From: CAYPCH01 sp964409165
GTDB lineage: Bacteria > Bacillota > Clostridia > Acetivibrionales > Acetivibrionaceae
Direction: 5' to 3'
Length of the DNA: 9,957 bases
NCBI GenBank assembly: GCA_964409165.1
Contig: CAYPCH010000132.1
Location: 1 to 9,957, forward strand
The position numbers and the translations under genes were made by a program. Positions 6,029 through 9,957 of the stretch are shown one piece after another. The notes beneath the pieces are model-generated. The model did not search any database. It worked only from the letters and a program-made list of their open reading frames with translations, and was not told the DNA's origin. How positions within the stretch are numbered: position 1 is the first letter of the stretch; each line of letters begins with the position of its first letter.

Positions 6029-6042
6029 GGATGTGATGATAA

Positions 6043-6585
6043 ATGTCAATAGAAGTACGAGTTCCAAAGGAAATTACAGAGTACAAGGAAAAGATTCTTT
6101 TCGGGCTTACAGTCCGTCAGCTGCTGTGCTTTGTTTCAGCAATCATCTTAGGCGTGGCCTCATATTTCCTGATATCAAGATACTTAGGAACACAAACAGC
6201 AGGCTATGTAGTAATCCTTGAGGTAATCCCCATCTTTGCCGCCGGATTCTTTAAAAAGAATGGCTTTACCTTCGAGCAGTATGTAAAGCTTATACTAAGG
6301 CACAAGCTGGGACAAAACAAACGTAAATATCAAACTGAATTAAGTATAGACAAACTAAAACAGAACAAAGTTAAAGAGGAGGTCAAAAATGCTAAAAAGT
6401 CTACTTCAAAAAAGATCATCGATACAGAGCGACCCTGCTTCGGCTCCAGCGAATATGAAAGAAAAAGAAAACTCCAGGCAGCAATGCGAAGCATTGAGTT
6501 TGCACAAAAAGAATTTGCACGGGTCAAGCAGGAGACCAAAAAAGCAAAAAATCCCTTTAAGCGTTCAGCAAACAATCAGATATAA
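6043..6585 (+). CDS. prgI: PrgI/VirB3-like protein with long charged C-terminal extension
   Basis: 180 residues. The N-terminus MSIEVRVPKEITEYKEKILF is the PrgI signature, followed by FGLTVRQLLC, a hydrophobic helix pair (about 24-46 and 54-70), and FTFEQYVKLILRHK. The canonical domain ends near residue 105-115. The rest, about 65 residues, is a Lys/Glu-rich helix-forming tail. PrgI proteins of this family are commonly nearer 110-130 residues, and the extra part is almost exactly what overlaps virB4 in another frame. PrgI/VirB3 proteins dock the VirB4 ATPase to the membrane. The tail (YERKRKLQAAMRSIEFAQKE) resembles the basic, Ala-rich N-termini often seen on VirB4 proteins, raising the possibility of past frameshifts. 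TAAGGA at 6026-6031, 11 bases before the ATG, is the ribosome binding site. Confidence 0.82.
   Translation: MSIEVRVPKEITEYKEKILFGLTVRQLLCFVSAIILGVASYFLISRYLGTQTAGYVVILEVIPIFAAGFFKKNGFTFEQYVKLILRHKLGQNKRKYQTELSIDKLKQNKVKEEVKNAKKSTSKKIIDTERPCFGSSEYERKRKLQAAMRSIEFAQKEFARVKQETKKAKNPFKRSANNQI
6375..6382 (+). promoter_or_regulatory. Ribosome binding site of virB4 inside prgI
   Basis: AGAGGAGG lies 6 bases before ATG 6389, within the prgI reading frame. It is the best site in this region and supports initiation of virB4 far inside prgI. In-frame alternatives ATG 6455 and TTG 6515 have no comparable site. Confidence 0.7.
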
Positions 6586-8860
6586 CCGGATATTTGAAGA
6601 TGGAATCTGTGAAATCAGAGAAGGACTCTACTCCAAAACAATCAAATTCTCCGATATGAATTACCAGATTGCAAGGCATGAGGACCAGGTTGAAATATTC
6701 TCAAAGTATTGTGAGTTTTTAAACTACTTTGACTCCTCCATCCCCATACAGATAACCATAGTAAACCGACCTGTAGATAAATCTGAATTTGAAAAGCATA
6801 TGTTCCTTAAAATTCGGAATGATGAAATAGATATTTACAGGGAAGAATACAACAGGATGCTCAATGAAAAGGCTCATCAGGGTCAGAACAGCATATTGAG
6901 AGAAAAATACCTTACCTTTTCAGCCACAGCTGAAAATCACAAGTCAGCAATATCAATCCTCTCAAGAATTGAAACAGATGTACTGGGAAATTTCAAGAGC
7001 CTTGGGTGTGATACGAAAGTACTGTCGGGATGTGAACGCTTAGAGCTTATATATAATGCTTTAAACCAGGATAATGATCCTTTCACCTTCAAATATGACT
7101 ATCTGGTATCTTCCGACCTTACAACAAAAGACTATATTGCCCCCGACTCCTTTGACTTGGGCAACAAATCCCGATTTGAATTCGGCAGAAGACACGGCCA
7201 GATATTATACTTAAAAGACCTTCCTCCGGACCTATCAGATAAGCTGCTGACCGAAATATCGGATATACCGGTAAACATGAGCATAAATTTGCACATTAAC
7301 AGCGTAGATCAGGATAAGGCATTAGAACTTGTCAAACAAAAAATAGCCTTTATGGAACAGCAGAAAATTGATGAGCAGAAAAAAGCCCAGAAAGCTGGTT
7401 ATGATGCTGAAATGATCCCTTATGAATTAAAATTCAGCCTGAAGGAAGCAGAAGAGCTGCTCGATGACCTGCAGAATAAAAACCAGCGTATGTTTAAAGC
7501 CACAATGCTCATATTTACATCAGCCGATTCTCCTGAAGCCCTTGACAGCAACGTATACCAGATAACCTCAATAGCCAGAAAAAACAATTGCAAAGTAGGC
7601 AGCCTTGATTACCTGCAGGAAGAAGGTTTGAACTCTTCACTGCCCCTTGGACTAAATCATATCGGCATCCAGAGGACTCTCACCACATCAAGCACTGCAA
7701 TATTTATTCCGTTTACAACAGTTGAACTGTTTCAAAAAGGCGGCATGTACTACGGGCTCAATGCCCTTTCAAGAAATGTAATATTTTTCGACAGGAAATC
7801 CCTTAAAAATGCCAACGGTTTTATACTGGGTACTCCCGGTTCCGGAAAAAGCTTTGCAGCAAAAAGAGAAATGGTCAATGTACTTTTAAACAGTGATGAT
7901 GAAGTGCTGGTAATCGATCCGGAGAGAGAGTACACACCCCTTGCAAAAGGCTTTAATGGTGAGATTATACACATATCAGCAGGTAGTAAAACGCATATAA
8001 ACCCGTTGGATATAACAATGGACTATTCCGATGATGACAATCCACTGCTTTTGAAGTCGGAATTCATACTGTCCTTATGTGAACTGCTCGTAGGCGGCAG
8101 GAGCGGCTTATCGGCACCTGAAAAGACAGTTATTGACCGGAGCGTAAAACTCACTTATGCAAAGTACTTTTCAGACTCTAAAAACAAAACAGTACCCACA
8201 CTTCTGGATTTCCATGAAGTACTTAAAAAGCAACCTGAAAAGGAAGCAACAAACATTGCTTTAGCTTTAGAATTATACGTTACCGGCAGTCTTGGAGTAT
8301 TTGCACAGCCTACCAACATTGATATACAAAACAGATTCGTAATATATGACATAAAGGATCTGGGTAAGCAGCTCCGAACAATGGGAATGCTGATCGTACT
8401 TGACCAGATCTGGAACAGGATAACCCGGAACAGGGCAATAGGAAAACGCACCTTTTTGTATGTAGATGAGGTATACCTGCTTTTTCAGAATGAGTACTCC
8501 GCCAACTATCTTTTTGAGCTATATAAACGGGCAAGAAAATGGGGCGCAATACCGACAAGTATAACTCAGAACGTGGAAGATCTGCTGTTATCAGACCTTG
8601 CAAGGCGTATGCTTTCCAACTCCGACTACATAATGATGCTTAATCAGGCACCAAGCGACCGGGCAGAACTTGCACAATTATTGAATATTTCCAGTCAGCA
8701 GCTGGGCTATGTGACAAACGCAAATGCCGGACAGGGACTATTGTTCAGCGGGAGTTCCATAATCCCCTTTATAGATAAGTTTCCCACAGAATCAAAACTG
8801 TATCGGATGATGACAACAAAACCGGAAGAAATCCAAAGAGACAAGGAGGAATTAACATGA
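6389..8860 (+). CDS. virB4: VirB4/TraE-family conjugative transfer ATPase
   Basis: 823 residues from ATG 6389. The recognisable family start is IPLSVQQTIRYNRIFEDGI (about 55-73), followed by YSKTIKFSDMNYQIA and FSKYCEFLNYFDSS. Walker A is GTPGSGKS at 481-488, and Walker B is FLYVDEV at 689-695, followed by LFELYKRARKWGAIPTSITQN. The C-terminus has the usual GQGLLFSGSSIIPFIDKFP and MTTKPEE. All motifs expected of a working ATPase are present. The enzyme powers assembly of the channel and substrate transfer, working with the PrgI-like and VirB6-like proteins. The first ~53 residues look atypical, and this stretch is read in a second frame as the prgI tail (197-bp overlap). The gene ends in an ATGA overlap with the next gene. 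Confidence 0.93.
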   Translation: MLKSLLQKRSSIQSDPASAPANMKEKENSRQQCEALSLHKKNLHGSSRRPKKQKIPLSVQQTIRYNRIFEDGICEIREGLYSKTIKFSDMNYQIARHEDQVEIFSKYCEFLNYFDSSIPIQITIVNRPVDKSEFEKHMFLKIRNDEIDIYREEYNRMLNEKAHQGQNSILREKYLTFSATAENHKSAISILSRIETDVLGNFKSLGCDTKVLSGCERLELIYNALNQDNDPFTFKYDYLVSSDLTTKDYIAPDSFDLGNKSRFEFGRRHGQILYLKDLPPDLSDKLLTEISDIPVNMSINLHINSVDQDKALELVKQKIAFMEQQKIDEQKKAQKAGYDAEMIPYELKFSLKEAEELLDDLQNKNQRMFKATMLIFTSADSPEALDSNVYQITSIARKNNCKVGSLDYLQEEGLNSSLPLGLNHIGIQRTLTTSSTAIFIPFTTVELFQKGGMYYGLNALSRNVIFFDRKSLKNANGFILGTPGSGKSFAAKREMVNVLLNSDDEVLVIDPEREYTPLAKGFNGEIIHISAGSKTHINPLDITMDYSDDDNPLLLKSEFILSLCELLVGGRSGLSAPEKTVIDRSVKLTYAKYFSDSKNKTVPTLLDFHEVLKKQPEKEATNIALALELYVTGSLGVFAQPTNIDIQNRFVIYDIKDLGKQLRTMGMLIVLDQIWNRITRNRAIGKRTFLYVDEVYLLFQNEYSANYLFELYKRARKWGAIPTSITQNVEDLLLSDLARRMLSNSDYIMMLNQAPSDRAELAQLLNISSQQLGYVTNANAGQGLLFSGSSIIPFIDKFPTESKLYRMMTTKPEEIQRDKEELT

Positions 8861-9183
8861 AGGAAAAAGAAGAATCCATTTTTTCAGCTTTGACCATCAG
8901 GGATCCTGACCAGGCTTTTCTAAACGCAATCAAAAAAGGTCTGAAGAATCCTTATGACTACATGTACATGCACAGTGACGGAGGAAAAGATTATTTCAAG
9001 CACATTGATACAAGAATGTATATATCCTTTGATATTGATAACAAAATCAGCTTAAAAAACATACTTAAAAAGCTATCCATAAAGGACAAAATTAACAAAA
9101 TCAAGGATAATGCAAAATCAACAACCGGTGTAAAATCAAGAAACGATGTAAAAAAAAGCTTTGACAAAAATCCCGAAAGGTAA
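8857..9183 (+). CDS. Small conserved-looking T4SS operon protein, unknown function
   Basis: 108 residues, coupled to virB4 by a 4-base overlap (ATGA at 8857-8860) and preceded by AAGGAGGA (8843-8850, 6-base spacing). The core at about 30-58 reads KNPYDYMYMHSDGGKDYFKH, then DTRMYISFD. I recall small proteins with a similar aromatic 'YMYMYS...DYFK...TR.YI' pattern near virB4 in other Gram-positive conjugative elements, but I cannot name the family. Residues 63-108 form a Lys/Asn-rich basic tail, probably helical then disordered. There is no signal peptide or membrane segment, so it is likely cytoplasmic. Its position between virB4 and the cell-wall gene suggests a part in transfer. The function is unknown. 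Confidence 0.72.
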   Translation: MKEKEESIFSALTIRDPDQAFLNAIKKGLKNPYDYMYMHSDGGKDYFKHIDTRMYISFDIDNKISLKNILKKLSIKDKINKIKDNAKSTTGVKSRNDVKKSFDKNPER

Positions 9184-9190
9184 AAAGGTT

Positions 9191-9957
9191 ATGGGGAAAA
9201 TAAAATCAGCAGCTCATAGAAAGCAAAATTACACTTCCCGAATAAAACCTTCAATCCTTCAAGTTATACAAACACCTGAGAGCAAACTTAAAGCATGCAG
9301 TACACAAAGAAAAGCCAACATAAGATTGATAACAACTGCAAATGAAGCAATCATAAATTCCAATTGTGATAAAAATGAAGACCTTGGGATACAGGCAGTT
9401 ATTAAAACAAAAAACGCAGTAGTAACTTCCTCAAAGACCTCTAAAAAGACAATTAAAGCAGGAAAAAAAGCAGTTAAAGCAGCCCGGAATTCAATTAAGG
9501 CAGGAAAAAGAGCATTCAGGACAGCCATAAAAACAGCACATGCAATTAAAACAACTGTTAAACTGCTGTCAAACCCGGCAGTATTAAAGCTTATATTAAT
9601 AACCACCGTTACAGCAGTCGTTTTAATTGCAGCAATAGCAGTCATATCCTCCATAACCGGTATTTTCTCAAGCCTGACCTTTTCAAGCAAATCAAATGAC
9701 TTAAATGATACACACAAATACATAACAGAGCTTGATACAGACCTTCTGCTTGAGATAAACACAGTGGAAAGCATGTCAAAATGGTCTTTAATAGATCAAT
9801 TCCGCTACTATACCGGTTCTGGAAGGCTAAAAAGACTAGAACCTGATGAAATTAACATTACAACAGACACAACAAAACTGATTGCATACCTGACCTCAAA
9901 ACATGATGACTTCAGCTTTAAATCAGTTAAAAAAGAAATACAGGCGATACATTCACA
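9191..9957 (+). CDS. CD1108-like single-pass membrane protein, N-terminal part (runs off the window)
   Basis: An open frame from ATG 9191 continues to the window end: 255 codons without a stop, with the 3' end missing. Residues 1-125 are cytoplasmic and basic, rich in Lys, Ala and Thr, with a 14-residue repeat (TIKAGKKAVKAARN, SIKAGKRAFRTAIK) at 87-114. One strong membrane helix spans about 134-155 (LILITTVTAVVLIAAIAVIS). The rest is polar and would lie outside the cell. This layout and the position after virB4 match the CD1108 family of Tn1549/CTn elements, whose distal part usually carries a lysozyme or NlpC/P60 hydrolase that opens the wall for the channel. No catalytic domain is inside the window, so that role is by analogy. 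The ribosome binding site is weak (AAAGG, only 2 bases before the ATG); TTG 9161 is an in-frame alternative. Confidence 0.68.
   Translation, partial: MGKIKSAAHRKQNYTSRIKPSILQVIQTPESKLKACSTQRKANIRLITTANEAIINSNCDKNEDLGIQAVIKTKNAVVTSSKTSKKTIKAGKKAVKAARNSIKAGKRAFRTAIKTAHAIKTTVKLLSNPAVLKLILITTVTAVVLIAAIAVISSITGIFSSLTFSSKSNDLNDTHKYITELDTDLLLEINTVESMSKWSLIDQFRYYTGSGRLKRLEPDEINITTDTTKLIAYLTSKHDDFSFKSVKKEIQAIHS
9451..9534 (+). repeat. 42-bp direct repeat coding for a basic 14-residue unit
   Basis: Two units at 9451-9492 and 9493-9534 both begin AATTAARGCAGGAAAAARAG and diverge towards their ends. They encode Lys/Ala helix repeats just before the membrane segment of the last gene. Confidence 0.6.

Noticed and set aside
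5674..6036. 120-codon + strand open frame overlapping the VirB6-like gene
   Set aside because: It is an out-of-frame reading of a well-supported membrane protein, and its product is Cys/Arg/His/Tyr-rich with no family pattern.
6018..6221. 67-codon + strand open frame at the start of prgI
   Set aside because: It lies in another frame over the PrgI signature region, has no ribosome binding site of its own, and is not protein-like.
9259..9774. 171-codon open frame on the - strand
   Set aside because: It lies opposite the Lys/Ala-rich last gene. Its Val/Ala/Phe/Leu-rich product is what the reverse complement of such codons gives, and it has no good ribosome binding site context. The + strand gene fits the operon.

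Overview
This AT-rich window has strong AAGGAGG-type ribosome binding sites, 4-base ATGA gene overlaps and protein families typical of Gram-positive conjugative elements. It most likely comes from a Clostridia-like Firmicute. All recognisable genes lie on the + strand. Together they form the backbone of a conjugative plasmid or an integrative conjugative element of the Tn1549/CTn type. Neither integrase nor relaxase is visible, so plasmid and ICE cannot be told apart from this window.

Left part (1-1984), maintenance module. It begins with the 3' end of a ParA-type partition ATPase gene. This overlaps a gene for a small protein with a C-terminal ribbon-helix-helix domain, a likely ParB-like centromere binder. 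Next is a replication initiator gene with an N-terminal helix-turn-helix and a C-terminal domain resembling DnaA domain I. Both the ribbon-helix-helix gene and the initiator gene contain striking in-frame DNA repeats. The first has about 23 units of a 12-bp repeat with a GTWWAC core. The second has 15-bp GC-rich dyad iterons followed directly by 15-bp AT-rich units. The best reading is that the centromere and the replication origin are embedded in the coding sequences of the proteins that use them. Lambda ori, inside gene O, is a known precedent for the origin.

Middle part (1986-2987). A PcfB-family gene contains two tandem copies of the domain. It is followed by the only sizeable non-coding gap, about 110 bp. 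That gap holds a short hairpin with a T-run, and an alternative hairpin that could make it an attenuator in front of the transfer genes.

Right part (2988-9957), type IV secretion operon. In order: a small coiled-coil protein translationally coupled to the VirD4/TraG coupling ATPase, a Maff2-like two-helix membrane protein, a TrbL/VirB6-like polytopic protein, a PrgI/VirB3-like protein, the VirB4 ATPase, a small conserved-looking protein, and the 5' part of a single-pass membrane protein like the CD1108 family, whose members usually end in a peptidoglycan hydrolase. The coupling protein would feed relaxosome DNA, probably with PcfB, to the VirB3/B4/B6-type membrane channel. The last gene would open the cell wall. 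prgI and virB4 overlap by 197 bp in different frames, which is either true dual coding or the trace of frameshifts.
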